Assembly: GCA_934481445.1 (NCBI GenBank)
Contig: CAKSPC010000018.1
Coordinates: 1-46,595 of the forward strand
Length of the DNA stretch: 46,595 bases
Source of the DNA: an uncultured Oscillospiraceae bacterium
GTDB lineage: Bacteria > Bacillota > Clostridia > Oscillospirales > Ruminococcaceae
Reading direction: 5' to 3'
Shown here in pieces: positions 8,808 to 18,323 of this stretch (within the stretch, counting starts at the first letter, position 1; every line of letters begins with the position of its first letter). A program made the position numbers and the translations under genes. The notes under the pieces are model-generated. The model was not told the origin of the DNA, did no database searches, and saw only the letters and a list, made by a program, of their open reading frames with translations.

Positions 8808-9090
8808 AAGAGAAACCTTGAAGATTAATATGTTGCATTGGGGGAAAACTCTTGTTTTCCCCCAAACCCCTTTAGCGCTTTTTTAAGTCGGATTAACATT
8901 TCTGCTTACTGTTTTACTGCAAGAGATTTTCAATGCGTGGAGTGTTTCGCCGTCTGCGGACGGCGACGAGGGCGCCGCCCTCGACCTGCGAGGGGTGCGA
9001 CCCCTCGACCGCGTGCATGGGTGGAACAAAGACGAAAGGCTGTCGCTCGACCGTGTGTATTGTGCGCCGTAAAGACGAAATGTCGGCACA
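8777..9090 (+). repeat. Multi-hairpin interspersed repeat, copy A2
   Basis: Same order of hairpins as copy A1 but on the plus strand: T-tailed hairpin, GGGGGAAAAC-TCTT-GTTTTCCCCC, GCCGTC-TGCG-GACGGC, GAGGGC-GCC-GCCCTC, CGAGGGG-TGCGA-CCCCTCG, then an end module (GACCGCGTGCATG ... ACAAAGACGAAA) that is repeated once more (GACCGTGTGTATTG ... TAAAGACGAAATG). Together with A1 it brackets the XRE/Big_2 islet as inverted repeats. Confidence 0.85.
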
Positions 9091-9120
9091 AAAACAACCC
9101 CGCAGGAAATCCCGCGGGGT
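9091..9120 (-). terminator. Terminator of the glycogen operon
   Basis: On the minus strand ACCCCGC ... GCGGGGT (9120-9114 with 9103-9097) followed by TGTTTTT, 20 bases after the glgD stop codon. Confidence 0.8.
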
Positions 9121-9139
9121 CATCATATTCAGCACAAAA

Positions 9140-10264
9140 TCAAACTATTGCGCCCTTATTAATAAATATAGGATAATCCACCGATCCTGTAATTGTACGG
9201 TTCTTCGTAAGCGTAACATCCTTATCCGTGATTGCATTGATGAACGACGCCTTCTCCTCGATAACGGTATTCTGGAGCAGAATGCTATTCTTAACAATTG
9301 CGCCCTTACCCACCTTAACGCCGCGGAACAGCACGCAATTCTCAACAGTGCCCTCGATTATGCAGCCGTCTGCAATAAGCGAGCCCTTGACAACGCAGTC
9401 AATGCCGTACTTCGCAGGCGCAACATCGCGGACCTTTGTATAGATAGGTGTATCCAGCGCGAATACCTCGTGGCGGATATCGCGGTTCATAATGTCCATC
9501 GTAGCCTTGTAATAGGTCTTGAGGGAATCGATTATCTCGAAATATCCATCGTACTTGTAGCCCATTACCTTGTATTCATGCAGCTTGTGCTGGAGAATGT
9601 CCGTTTCAAAGCTATACTGCGCGCGGCACTCGCTCTCGCGGATGATATCCTCTAAGAAGCGGCGCTTCATAACATAGATATTCAGCGCAACGTTCATCTC
9701 GCCGCTCATGTCGGGGTGAGAGAGAACATCGTAAACCGTATTGTCGTCGTTTACGCAGAGGATAGTCTGGTGCATCGCACGCTCTGCGGGATATACTGTC
9801 CTGCCGTATACGCAGGTGATATCAGCGCCGTTTTCTGCGTGGAAATCTATAACGGGACGGAGATCCATGTTCGCAACAAAGTTGCTGTCGGACATGATAA
9901 CATACTCCGCGTTGCTCTCGCGGATGAACTCAGCTGCGCCCGAAAGAGCCTCAAGTCTGCCGCGGTATATTCCAGCGCCCTCTCTGCCGTAGGGCGTGAG
10001 GATATGCAGACCGCCGGTCTTTCTTGCAAGATCCCACTCGCTGCCCATGCCGAGGTGGTTCATCAGGGAGTAGTAATTCTGCTTGGTTATAATGCCCACC
10101 TGTGTAATTCCCGAGTTGACCATGCTGGAAAGCGGGAAATCCACCAGACGGTACTTGCTTCCGAACGGAACGCTCGCCATAGCTCTTGCCTTTGTCAGCT
10201 CGGGAAGGTTCTGTTCATGCATATTAGCAAAAATCAGTCCTAAAACGTTAGCCATACTTGCCAT
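9140..10264 (-). CDS. glgD: Glucose-1-phosphate adenylyltransferase, GlgD-type regulatory subunit
   Basis: 374 residues; ATG at 10264 behind AAAGGA. The nucleotidyltransferase fold is clear (KARAMASVPFGSKYRLVDFPLS, and a C-terminal left-handed beta-helix with hexapeptide turns such as GCIIEGTVENCVLFRGVKVGKGAIV). It lacks the GGxGxRLxxLT nucleotide loop found in the neighbouring GlgC, having NVLGLIFANMHEQNLPELTK instead. That is typical of GlgD, the partner that modulates or stabilises GlgC in Firmicutes ADP-glucose synthesis. It is last in the glgB-glgC-glgD operon, 22 bases after glgC. Confidence 0.95.
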   Translation of the reverse strand: MASMANVLGLIFANMHEQNLPELTKARAMASVPFGSKYRLVDFPLSSMVNSGITQVGIITKQNYYSLMNHLGMGSEWDLARKTGGLHILTPYGREGAGIYRGRLEALSGAAEFIRESNAEYVIMSDSNFVANMDLRPVIDFHAENGADITCVYGRTVYPAERAMHQTILCVNDDNTVYDVLSHPDMSGEMNVALNIYVMKRRFLEDIIRESECRAQYSFETDILQHKLHEYKVMGYKYDGYFEIIDSLKTYYKATMDIMNRDIRHEVFALDTPIYTKVRDVAPAKYGIDCVVKGSLIADGCIIEGTVENCVLFRGVKVGKGAIVKNSILLQNTVIEEKASFINAITDKDVTLTKNRTITGSVDYPIFINKGAIV

Positions 10265-10286
10265 ATCAAAAACATCCTTTCCTGTC

Positions 10287-11492
10287 TTATATATCTTTGG
10301 AGATCATAGCCTTGGGGGGAGCGATAGCCTTGTCGGATACGTTAACGTGGTGACCTATTACCGCAACGCCCCAGCTCGACTTGTCCTCGACAAGCTCGGG
10401 ACGCTCACCGATGTGCGCGCCCTCGCCGATGACGCAGTCCTCGCCCACGATGGCGTATTCGATAACGGCGCCCTTCTTGATAACGGTGTTAGGCATGATG
10501 ATACTGTCGCGAACTATCGCGCCCTCTTCAACGGTAACGCCCGCGAAGAGCACGGAGAAGTCGATCATGCCGTTGATCTCGCAGCCCTCTGCAACCATGG
10601 AGTTTTCGATCTGGCTGTTGGGACCCGCATAGTGCGGCGGCATAACTGGGTTGCGGGAGTAAATCTTCCAGCTGTCGTCCAGCAGGTCGAGGGGAACGTT
10701 CGGGTCAAGAACGTCCATATTAGCTTCCCACAGGGAGTCGATGGTTCCGACATCCTTCCAGTAGCCGTCGAAGTGATATGCCATCATCTTCTGCTTGTCT
10801 GCCAGCATTGCGGGGATAATATTCTTACCGAAATCCTTTGTGGCGGTTTCGTCGTTTTCGTTGTCGATGAGGTACTTGCGCAGCTTGCTCCATGTGAATA
10901 CATAGATACCCATGGAAGCGAGGTTGCTCTTCGGCTCCTTGGGCTTCTCGGCGAATTCATAGATCTCGCCGTCCTCGTTCGCGCTCATGATGCCGAAGCG
11001 GGGAGCCTCCTCCCACGGAACTTCGAGAACCGCGATGGTAGCGTCGGCGTTGCTCTTCTTGTGGAATTCGACCATCTTGCCGTAGTTCATCTTGTAGATA
11101 TGGTCGCCGGAGAGAATCACAACGTACTCGGGGCTGTATCTGTCCACGAAGCCGATGTTCTGGTAGATGGCGTTTGCGGTGCCGGAGTACCAGCTCTTGC
11201 CCGCAGCGGTTTCGTACGGGGGAAGAACGTGCACGCCGCCGTGCGCTCTGTCAAGACCCCAGGGCTGGCCGTTGCCTATGTATTCGTTGAGCACCATGGG
11301 CTGATACTGTGTCAGCACGCCGACTGTGTCGATGCCGGAGTTAACGCAGTTGGAAAGCGGGAAGTCGATGATCCTGTATTTTCCTCCGTAAGGAACGGCA
11401 GGTTTTGCCATGTCCTGGGTAAGTGCGTAAAGACGGCTGCCCTGTCCGCCCGCAAGCAGCATGGCAACGCATTCCTTTTTGATATGGTTCAT
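10287..11492 (-). CDS. glgC: Glucose-1-phosphate adenylyltransferase, catalytic subunit
   Basis: 401 residues, the usual family length; ATG at 11492 after AGGAGG. It makes ADP-glucose from glucose-1-phosphate and ATP, the committed step of glycogen synthesis. Visible signatures: the N-terminal pyrophosphorylase loop [32 protein letters not shown], the sugar-binding region [12 protein letters not shown], the [10 protein letters not shown] motif, and a C-terminal beta-helix ([15 protein letters not shown]). It lies between glgB (58-base gap) and glgD, and probably forms a heterotetramer with GlgD. Confidence 0.97.
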   Translation of the reverse strand: MNHIKKECVAMLLAGGQGSRLYALTQDMAKPAVPYGGKYRIIDFPLSNCVNSGIDTVGVLTQYQPMVLNEYIGNGQPWGLDRAHGGVHVLPPYETAAGKSWYSGTANAIYQNIGFVDRYSPEYVVILSGDHIYKMNYGKMVEFHKKSNADATIAVLEVPWEEAPRFGIMSANEDGEIYEFAEKPKEPKSNLASMGIYVFTWSKLRKYLIDNENDETATKDFGKNIIPAMLADKQKMMAYHFDGYWKDVGTIDSLWEANMDVLDPNVPLDLLDDSWKIYSRNPVMPPHYAGPNSQIENSMVAEGCEINGMIDFSVLFAGVTVEEGAIVRDSIIMPNTVIKKGAVIEYAIVGEDCVIGEGAHIGERPELVEDKSSWGVAVIGHHVNVSDKAIAPPKAMISKDI

Positions 11493-11550
11493 ATTTATCC
11501 TCCTGTTCGGTTTTTCATGTTATATATCTTTCGGCGTCAGCCGCGATCTA

Positions 11551-13755
11551 TCATCTGTGCTTTTTCTTGTATTTGCGGGAGTGTCCGCCCTTTTTGCGGT
11601 TCTGCGGGTTCTGCGCGGGGTTATTTGCGGCGGGCGCCGCCTTTTCCTCTGCGGAAGCGTTCACAGCAGCGGTGGCTTCAGAACTTGTTACGGCAACAGC
11701 TTCCTGTGCCGCTTCTGCAACGGCTTCAGACACTGTTTCCGTGACAGCTTCAGCGACTTCTTCCATGGGAGAAGCAACCTCTGCGGGAACGGCTTCGGGA
11801 GCCGCTGTAACTTCCCCGGGAACTGCCGCAACAGCTTCCTCGGTCTGCTCGGAGGCGTTTTCGTCCAGCTTCTTTATCGTGAAATAAACCACAGCCATGG
11901 GCGGCAGGTCGAGAGAAATTCTGTACTGCTCGCCGTGCATTGGCTCTTTCTTCGCGCGGAGCGTTCCGTTGAAAATCCCCGTACCGCCGAACTTAACGTC
12001 GTCGGAGCTGAACACCTCGGTATAGTCGCCGTAATACGGCACGCCTATTTCGTAGACCTCATGCCTTACGGGCTGGAAGTTGCACACTACGATGACCTCG
12101 TCCTTGTTGCGGGCGATCCTTCTGAAAGCGATGACGCTGTTTGCGTTGTCCTCAGCGGATATCCAGTGGAAGCCTTCCCAGCTCGTATCGCATTCCCACA
12201 GCGCGGGGGTATCCTTGTAGAACCTGTTGAGCGCCTTTACATACTCATGCAGCTTATAGTGCGGCTCGAACTCCAGTACCTCCCAGTCAAGCTGGGTCTG
12301 GAAGTTCCATTCCTTGTACTGGGCAAACTCCTGTCCCATAAACATAAGTTTCTTTCCGGGGTGCGCCGCCATGTAGCCGAGGAATGTGCGCAGGCTGTTG
12401 AAGCGGTATTCCCGCGGCCCGCCCATCTTGTCGAGCATGGAGCACTTTCCGTACACCACCTCATCATGGCTGATGGGGAGGATATAGTTTTCGGAGAAAG
12501 CGTAGTAGAACGAGAATGTAACGAGGTTATGGTTATACGGGCGGCCGAGCGGATCCATGCTCATATAGCGGAGCATATCGTTCATCCAGCCCATGTTCCA
12601 TTTGAAGTTGAACCCGAGCCCACCGATATCCGCAGGCTTTGTTACCAGCGGCCAAGCAGTGGATTCCTCGGCGATCATCATTATGTTGGGGTGCTCCCTG
12701 AACAACGCGGAATTCAGCTTTTGTAGGAACGCCACGGCTTCGAGATTTTCCCTGCCGCCCTTGGAATTCGGGCGCCATTCGCCGTCGCGTCTGTCATAGT
12801 CGAGGTAAAGCATGGAAGCCACCGCGTCCACGCGCAGACCGTCGATATGGTATTTTTCTATCCAGTAGTTTGCGTTGGAAACGAGGAACGACTGCACCTC
12901 GGGCTTGCCCCAGTCGAAGATATTCGTGCCCCAGCTCTTGTGCTCGCGCTTGAGGGGGTCGTCGTATTCATAGCAGCTCTGCCCGTCGAATTCATACAGG
13001 CCTGCGGCGTCCTTCGGGAAGTGCGCGGGCACCCAGTCGAGGATAACGCCGATGCCCTCACTGTGGCACTTATCCACGAAAGCCATGAAATCGTGCGGCG
13101 TGCCAAAGCGGGATGTGGGGGCGTAGTAGCCTATCTGCTGATAGCCCCATGATCCGTCGAACGGGAACTCGCCTATCGGCATGAGTTCTATGTGGGTATA
13201 GCCCATGTCCTTGACATATGGCACAAGCTCATCGGCAAGGCGGCGGTAATCGTAGTAGTTTTCGCCGTCCATTTTCCATGAACCTGCGTTTACTTCATAG
13301 ATATTCGCGGGGCTGTCGTATATATTCTTTTCTGCGAGGGCTTTGCGGTAATTTTCGTCCGTCCAGTTGAAGCCCTCGATATCGTAGAACTTAGTCGCGG
13401 TGTTAGGCCGGGTTTCCATATGGAAGCCGTAGGGGTCAGCCTTGAGTTTGATGAGGCCGTCGGAGGTTTCAATGCTGTACTTATAGTTATCGTACTGCTT
13501 TATTCCCTCGATGAACACTTCCCAGATACCGCCGTCGCTGATTTTGTTCATGCAGCAGCGAGTTCTGTCCCAATGGTTGAAGTCGCCGATAACGCTTACG
13601 GAGCGGGCGTGTGGCGCCCAGACTCTGAAAACGGCGCCGTCCTGACCGCTGCGGTTATCCTTGTGGGAGCCGAAGAAGTCGAAGGCATGGGCGTTTTCCC
13701 CCTGATGGAACAGGTACAGAGGGACGTTGTATTGTTCGGGTATGGTTATAGGCAA
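11551..13755 (-). CDS. glgB: 1,4-alpha-glucan branching enzyme with an unusual Ala/Glu-rich, basic C-terminal tail
   Basis: I place the start at the TTG at 13755 (GGGAG 8 bases upstream); an in-frame ATG at 13800 lacks a ribosome site. The enzyme adds alpha-1,6 branches to glycogen. It has the N-terminal CBM48 (FRVWAPHARSVSVIGDFNHW) and the GH13 barrel with nucleophile Asp in GLRVDAVASMLY, acid/base Glu in MIAEESTAWP and the HD pair in PISHDEVVYGK. After the normal end (MAVVYFTIKKLDE) an extra segment of roughly 100 residues follows, almost entirely Ala, Glu, Val, Ser and Thr, closing with NRKKGGHSRKYKKKHR. That tail is not part of the usual GlgB and may tether the enzyme to glycogen, nucleic acid or another polyanion. 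First gene of the glycogen operon. Confidence 0.95.
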   Translation of the reverse strand: MPITIPEQYNVPLYLFHQGENAHAFDFFGSHKDNRSGQDGAVFRVWAPHARSVSVIGDFNHWDRTRCCMNKISDGGIWEVFIEGIKQYDNYKYSIETSDGLIKLKADPYGFHMETRPNTATKFYDIEGFNWTDENYRKALAEKNIYDSPANIYEVNAGSWKMDGENYYDYRRLADELVPYVKDMGYTHIELMPIGEFPFDGSWGYQQIGYYAPTSRFGTPHDFMAFVDKCHSEGIGVILDWVPAHFPKDAAGLYEFDGQSCYEYDDPLKREHKSWGTNIFDWGKPEVQSFLVSNANYWIEKYHIDGLRVDAVASMLYLDYDRRDGEWRPNSKGGRENLEAVAFLQKLNSALFREHPNIMMIAEESTAWPLVTKPADIGGLGFNFKWNMGWMNDMLRYMSMDPLGRPYNHNLVTFSFYYAFSENYILPISHDEVVYGKCSMLDKMGGPREYRFNSLRTFLGYMAAHPGKKLMFMGQEFAQYKEWNFQTQLDWEVLEFEPHYKLHEYVKALNRFYKDTPALWECDTSWEGFHWISAEDNANSVIAFRRIARNKDEVIVVCNFQPVRHEVYEIGVPYYGDYTEVFSSDDVKFGGTGIFNGTLRAKKEPMHGEQYRISLDLPPMAVVYFTIKKLDENASEQTEEAVAAVPGEVTAAPEAVPAEVASPMEEVAEAVTETVSEAVAEAAQEAVAVTSSEATAAVNASAEEKAAPAANNPAQNPQNRKKGGHSRKYKKKHR

Positions 13756-13826
13756 GAGTATCACTCCCTGTTTTTCTAACAAAATGACCAAAAACCGCAT
13801 ATGGTTTCAGCATTTCTTTATATAAT

Positions 13827-13855
13827 ATAATACCACAGCCGCCCGATTTTTTCAA
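13827..13855 (-). promoter_or_regulatory. Promoter of the glgBCD operon
   Basis: Minus strand TTGAAA (13855-13850), 17 bases, TATTAT (13832-13827). Start of transcription near 13820 gives a leader of about 65 bases to the TTG start codon. Confidence 0.75.
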
Positions 13856-13859
13856 TAGT

Positions 13860-14430
13860 TTTGTTAATATTTCATGCTAATAGCTATTTTTTTGCATTTG
13901 CTTTTGTGCATTTTGCGCATAAATTTTCAACAGGCGTTAAGTCAAATAATTATGAGGGTAAATTTTAGGTTAAGTGGGAGAGGAGGGTGGGCAAATTGCC
14001 AAGTCAGGTGCAATACTGAGAAGATAAAAATTTGAGAGGAGAGAGAAACCCAGGGCATTTTCCGTAACGAGAGTTAATACGGCGAATAACATTTTGAGGA
14101 TCATCCTCGGATGCCTTCAGGAAATCAGTACCAGAAGAAAAGCAGCAAATTGACTCCGCTGCTTTTCACAGTATATCTTGCAGCTCGTCGGAGCGCTCTC
14201 AGGTGTTGCCCTGTTTTGCGGCATTTTTAGCTTTGGTTCGTTTTTCGGGTTTGTTCGCGTTTCGCGGCAATTACATTTCACACAAAAGTTTGTATGAAGT
14301 TTACTTTTTATGTTGCACCTGACATTAATATACCGATCACCTTGACCGCATGTATTATGCGCCTTAAAGGCAAAATGTAATACGAACCTTTCAATACGCT
14401 ACGCGGAATTTTAACATCCTGCCGCGCAAC
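13860..14430. other. Non-coding gap between glgB promoter and pckG terminator
   Basis: About 570 bases with no credible gene on either strand. It contains the dispersed repeat described separately at 14266-14384; otherwise I see only AT-rich sequence and no clear hairpin with a T tract. Confidence 0.5.
14266..14384 (+). repeat. Dispersed repeat B followed by the end module of repeat A
   Basis: 14266-14332 (GGCAATTACATTTCACAC ... GACATTAATATA) matches 25049-25116 with scattered mismatches. 14341-14384 (CTTGACCGCATGTATTATG ... CAAAATGTAATACG) is a diverged copy of the module that ends repeats A1-A3. So the two repeat types occur side by side at two places in the window. Confidence 0.65.
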
Positions 14431-14461
14431 AAAAAGGGGGCAGCCGAAAGGATGCCCCCTT
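14431..14461 (-). terminator. Terminator of pckG
   Basis: Stem AAGGGGGCA / TGCCCCCTT (14434-14442 with 14453-14461); on the minus strand it ends in TTTTTG. Confidence 0.85.
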
Positions 14462-14480
14462 AAATTATGCCGTCAGCAAA

Positions 14481-16313
14481 TTACTTGTTGAGGTTTGCTT
14501 CGATCTTATCGAGCTGTGCGTACAGAGCCTCGGGAATGTGTGCGCCGCCCTTTGCAAGGTCAGCATAGTACTCACGCATACCTGCGATCTCCTTCTTCCA
14601 CAGATCCTTATCAACTGCCAGCAGCTTAGCCTCAACCTCGGGTGTAACTTCATCCTCGATACCCTTGAGGTTGATGTCGCCCTTCTTAGGCAGGTAGCCG
14701 ATTGCAGTTTCTTCAGCGTCGATCTTGCCTTCGCAGCGCTTGATGATCCAGTCAAGAACACGCATGTTGTCGCCGAAGCCGGGCCACATGAAGTTGCCGT
14801 TCTCGTCCTGCTTGAACCAGTTAACGTTGAAGATCTTAGGAGCCTTGTCGCCAAGCTTCTCGCCCATCTCCAGCCAGTGTGCCCAGTAATCGCCTACGTT
14901 ATAGCCGATGAAGGGCTTCATAGCCATAGGATCGTGACGCAGAACGCCTACAGCACCTGTTGCAGCAGCAGTTGTTTCAGAGGAAACAGCAGAACCGATG
15001 TATGTGCCGTGTGTCCAGTCGAAGGACTGATATACCAGAGGAGTGGTGGATGCACGTCTGCCGCCGAAGATGATTGCGGATACAGGAACACCCTTCGGGT
15101 TGTTGAACTCAGGGCTCAGGCAGGGGCAGTTAACAGCAGGAGCTGTAAATCTGGAGTTCGGGTGAGCCAGCTTCTGGGGCTTGCCGTCGGCAGCGATAAC
15201 GGAAGTGTACTCTACGCCGTTTACCTTTGCGCCCTTCCACTCTGTTGCGTCAACAGGAGGATTCTTGTCAAGACCTTCCCACCAAACGGTATTGTCTGCA
15301 TTGTTCAGAGCAACGTTTGTGAAGATAGCGTTCTTCTTGGTGGAAGCAAGTGCGTTGTAGTTGGACTTTGCGTTTGTACCGGGAGCAACACCGAAGAAGC
15401 CGTTCTCGGGGTTGATAGCATACAGTCTGCCGTCCTCGCCGGGCTTCATCCATGCGATATCATCACCAACGGTGAATACTTCGTAGCCTGCTTCCTTGTA
15501 AGCAGCGGGAGGAATAAGCATTGCAAGGTTGGTCTTGCCGCAGGCGGAGGGGAATGCAGCGGTGATATACTTGATATCGCCGTCGGGCTTCTTAACGCCG
15601 AGGATAAGCATATGCTCAGCCATCCAGCCCTCGTTCTTGCCCTGGTAGGAAGCGATACGCAGTGCGAAGCACTTCTTGCCCAGCAGAACGTTTCCGCCGT
15701 ATGCAGAGTTGATGGACCAGATAGTGTTGTCCTGCGGGAACTGAACGATGTATCTCTTTTCGGGATCAACGTCAGCCTTGGAATGCAGACCGCGAACGAA
15801 GTCGTTGGAAACATCGCCGAGGTTCTCAAAAGCCTGAGCGCCCATTCTGGTCATGATGTTCATGTTAAGAACAACATAGATGGAGTCGGTAACCTCAACG
15901 CCTACCTTAGCGAGGTGGGAACCGATGGGACCCATGGAGTAGGGGATAACGTACATTGTTCTGCCCTTCATTACTCCGTCATAGAGCTTTGTGAGCTTTG
16001 CATACATCTCCTTGGGGTCGCACCAGTTGTTGGTGGGGCCTGCTTCTTCCTTGGTGGGAGTGCAGATGAAAGTTCTGTCCTCAACACGTGCAACGTCGTT
16101 GGGGAGAGTTCTGTGGTACAGACAGCCGGGAAGCTTCTCGGGGTTGAGCTTGTACATCTTGTCCCTGTTGCCCTCGGGAAGTGCGCAAACTTCCTCTGTA
16201 AGAGCGTCGAGCTGCTCCTTGGAGCCGTCGATCCATACTACCTTATCGGGCTTGGTGAGAGCGACCATCTCATCGACCCACTTTAACACGTTAGGGTTCT
16301 TTGTAAGTGCCAT
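14481..16313 (-). CDS. pckG: Phosphoenolpyruvate carboxykinase (GTP)
   Basis: 610 residues, the length of the GTP-dependent family and longer than the ATP-dependent one. ATG at 16313 after AAGGAGAT. It interconverts oxaloacetate + GTP and phosphoenolpyruvate + CO2 + GDP; in fermenting gut anaerobes it often runs toward oxaloacetate. Key parts: substrate loop HSKADVDPEKRYIVQFP, the P-loop AAFPSACGKTNLAML (residues about 252-265) with the reactive Cys258 of the GTP family, the metal-binding VGDDIAWM (about 282-288), and the CPCLSPEFNNPKGVPVSAI region. It has its own promoter and terminator. A LysR gene lies upstream on the same strand and might regulate it, but no direct evidence is visible. 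Confidence 0.97.
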   Translation of the reverse strand: MALTKNPNVLKWVDEMVALTKPDKVVWIDGSKEQLDALTEEVCALPEGNRDKMYKLNPEKLPGCLYHRTLPNDVARVEDRTFICTPTKEEAGPTNNWCDPKEMYAKLTKLYDGVMKGRTMYVIPYSMGPIGSHLAKVGVEVTDSIYVVLNMNIMTRMGAQAFENLGDVSNDFVRGLHSKADVDPEKRYIVQFPQDNTIWSINSAYGGNVLLGKKCFALRIASYQGKNEGWMAEHMLILGVKKPDGDIKYITAAFPSACGKTNLAMLIPPAAYKEAGYEVFTVGDDIAWMKPGEDGRLYAINPENGFFGVAPGTNAKSNYNALASTKKNAIFTNVALNNADNTVWWEGLDKNPPVDATEWKGAKVNGVEYTSVIAADGKPQKLAHPNSRFTAPAVNCPCLSPEFNNPKGVPVSAIIFGGRRASTTPLVYQSFDWTHGTYIGSAVSSETTAAATGAVGVLRHDPMAMKPFIGYNVGDYWAHWLEMGEKLGDKAPKIFNVNWFKQDENGNFMWPGFGDNMRVLDWIIKRCEGKIDAEETAIGYLPKKGDINLKGIEDEVTPEVEAKLLAVDKDLWKKEIAGMREYYADLAKGGAHIPEALYAQLDKIEANLNK

Positions 16314-16389
16314 GATTGTATCTCCTTCGTAGCTTTATTTTCGAGAGCCTTTTTTAGCACTCTGCTTCAAAAATCTCTCCACATATACC

Positions 16390-16418
16390 ATTATACACGA
16401 TGTTTTGCAATAAGTCAA
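16390..16418 (-). promoter_or_regulatory. Promoter of pckG
   Basis: Minus strand TTGACT (16418-16413), 17 bases, TATAAT (16395-16390). Confidence 0.8.
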
Positions 16419-16549
16419 GAATTTTTATTCACATTTTAGGGGGTTAGGAAGCCATAACGGCGTTTTTTGCGGAAATAGTGATATATAAAAAATACATACC
16501 CATCATATAAACATTGTTATTATTTTATCAAATACTGCAAAATGATAAG

Positions 16550-16574
16550 CGGAGCGCCGCAGCGTCCCGCTCCG
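16550..16574 (-). terminator. Possible weak terminator of the LysR gene
   Basis: CGGAGCG / CGCTCCG (16550-16556 with 16568-16574), loop of 11 bases, followed on the minus strand by TTATCATTTT. The loop is long and the T tract interrupted. Confidence 0.4.
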
Positions 16575-16577
16575 ATG

Positions 16578-17489
16578 TCAATTTATCCCCAGATAATTAC
16601 GCACCTCGGCAAGGTAAGTTTCGCCGATATCGCTGAGGACGGAATGTTTTTTTGTGATATAACCCACCTCCATAATGTCGTCGGTATCATCTCCGGCGAG
16701 AGGTACAACGCTGTAGTCGCTGCCGTTTAATTCCTCGCAAATAATGCCGGAGCAGAGGGTATATCCGTTCAGCCCGACCATGAGGTTGAGCATGGTGGCG
16801 CGGTCGTTGACCTTGATGGTGCGGGGATAGTCGTAGTCGGCGAGAATTTCCTCGGCGAGGAAGAGGGAGGAGCCGCTGCCCTGCTCGAATGAAAGGCAGG
16901 GGAATTCGCGGAGCTGTTCCATGCAGATGGATTTTTCCCGAGCCAGCGGGTGTCCGCGCCAGAGATAAGCGAAAGCGCGGCAGTCGATGAGCCGCGTGAA
17001 TTCAACGCTGCGCTCGGCGAGAAGCTTCATTATTATACGGCGGTTAAATCCACTCAGAAAAAGTATGCCGATATCGCTGCGGAGCGAGCCGACGTCATCG
17101 ATGACGTCCATGGTGCGGGTTTCGCGGATGGCAAAGTCGAAGTCGAGGGTGTCGTACTTTTTCACGGTTTCGACGAACGCCTTTATCGCAAAGGAATAGT
17201 GCTGTGTGGACACGGCGAATTTTCTGCGGAGCCCGCCACCGCTGTATTTTTCCTCGAGGAGTTCGTACTGCTGGCATACCTGCCGCGCTCCGGCGAGGAA
17301 ATCCGCGCCCTCCTTTGTAGCGACGACGCCGCGGCTGGTGCGGATGAAGATTTGTATGCCGAGCTCGGCTTCGAGCTCCCTTATGGCGCTGGTCAGCGTC
17401 GGCTGGGAGATATAGAGCCGTTCTGCTGCTTTGTTCATGGAGCCGGTTTCCGCAACGGCAAGAGCGTATTTCATTTGTAATAATGTCAT
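16578..17489 (-). CDS. LysR-family transcriptional regulator
   Basis: 303 residues, the family's usual length. The N-terminal winged helix is clear (LLQMKYALAVAETGSMNKAAERLYISQPTL split over residues 3-32, then TSAIRELEAELGIQIFIR). The rest is the two-lobed effector-binding domain (FSISTQHY-like start at about residue 92, typical FPCLSFEQG near 208). Effector unknown. The gene is alone on its strand between 800 bases of non-coding DNA and pckG. The ATG has no strong ribosome site. Confidence 0.9.
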   Translation of the reverse strand: MTLLQMKYALAVAETGSMNKAAERLYISQPTLTSAIRELEAELGIQIFIRTSRGVVATKEGADFLAGARQVCQQYELLEEKYSGGGLRRKFAVSTQHYSFAIKAFVETVKKYDTLDFDFAIRETRTMDVIDDVGSLRSDIGILFLSGFNRRIIMKLLAERSVEFTRLIDCRAFAYLWRGHPLAREKSICMEQLREFPCLSFEQGSGSSLFLAEEILADYDYPRTIKVNDRATMLNLMVGLNGYTLCSGIICEELNGSDYSVVPLAGDDTDDIMEVGYITKKHSVLSDIGETYLAEVRNYLGIN

Positions 17490-17519
17490 GCTGCGCCCGC
17501 TTTCGTTTTTTATTTATGG

Positions 17520-18310
17520 TAGCATATTGGAATTCCTTTGTCAAGGGGGCGGCGCCCCCTGACCTGCTTTACAAAGGCGCTTTCGGCAAGCATAGGCGCC
17601 GTCGAGGCGCCGCGGCGGCAGCAATCCATCCGAGCCATCGGCGAGGGTGGGCGATGGCGGCGCCATGTGGCATGGGGGATGACATTGCGCCGTCAAGGCG
17701 CGCAGAAACAGCGCTCCCGAGCGGAGCGAGGGGAAGGCGCGCAGCATCGCATTGCTTCGCTCGCTGACTTCGTGGGGCATTAACGTTTTCGCTTGTTGCG
17801 ACCGCAAATTAAGATTTATGGGGCGCTCAAAGCGCAGGCGCCTGTCAGAGCAATTCAAATCTACCGGCGGATTCTCAATTGTGCGAAAACGTGTGTCAAT
17901 AAGCAACAAACGAATAAAAATAACGTGTAACTCGCGAAGCGAAAAGAAACCTATCTCATGCAAAGGGCGTTTATGCTTCAGGAAAGAGGTAGGGGTTAGG
18001 GAAAGGGGAGCGCGAGGGTACGAACACGATGTTCGTACCGTTGCCCCAAAGGGCGGCATGGACGCCGCCCATCAGAGGGCAACAGGGAGAACCCTTGTGG
18101 GAGGTGGAAAACGTAGTTTTCCCCTCTCCCAACGGTGCTCCCCTCGCAATTGTGCGAAAACATTTTTATTAAATCGTTTGTACCAACTACGCGGAGCGTA
18201 TTTATTACTGCTCCAAGCGGTGAGCGTAAACATTTTGCAATTAAAAAGCACCCTAGCGGGGCCATCGCCCCTCCTCACTCCGTTCGGAGGGAACAACAGC
18301 CCCGCGCGCC
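17520..18310. other. Non-coding, hairpin-rich repeat region
   Basis: Open frames here look like shadows with no ribosome site. The region holds several hairpins, including AGGGGGC-GGC-GCCCCCT near 17545 and GGGAGGTGGAAAAC-GTA-GTTTTCCCCTCTCCC near 18100 (one long imperfect stem). CAATTGTGCGAAAAC is repeated at 17876-17890 and 18147-18161. A 29-base segment at 17573-17601 recurs at 31151-31179 with three differences. The 18100 hairpin resembles the second hairpin of repeats A1-A3 (GGGGGAAAAC ... GTTTTCCCCC), so this may be a diverged or distinct class of the same kind of element. Confidence 0.55.
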
Positions 18311-18323
18311 TTGACGGCGCATA

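Noticed and set aside
8777..9090. CRISPR array reading of the repeated hairpins
   Set aside because: No regular repeat-spacer periodicity and no cas genes; each hairpin has a different sequence.
7262..9090. Composite transposon reading of the A1/A2-bracketed islet
   Set aside because: The repeats contain no transposase frame and no target-site duplication is visible.
14538..16286. Long plus-strand open frame opposite pckG
   Set aside because: Antisense shadow; pckG has full motifs, promoter, ribosome site and terminator.
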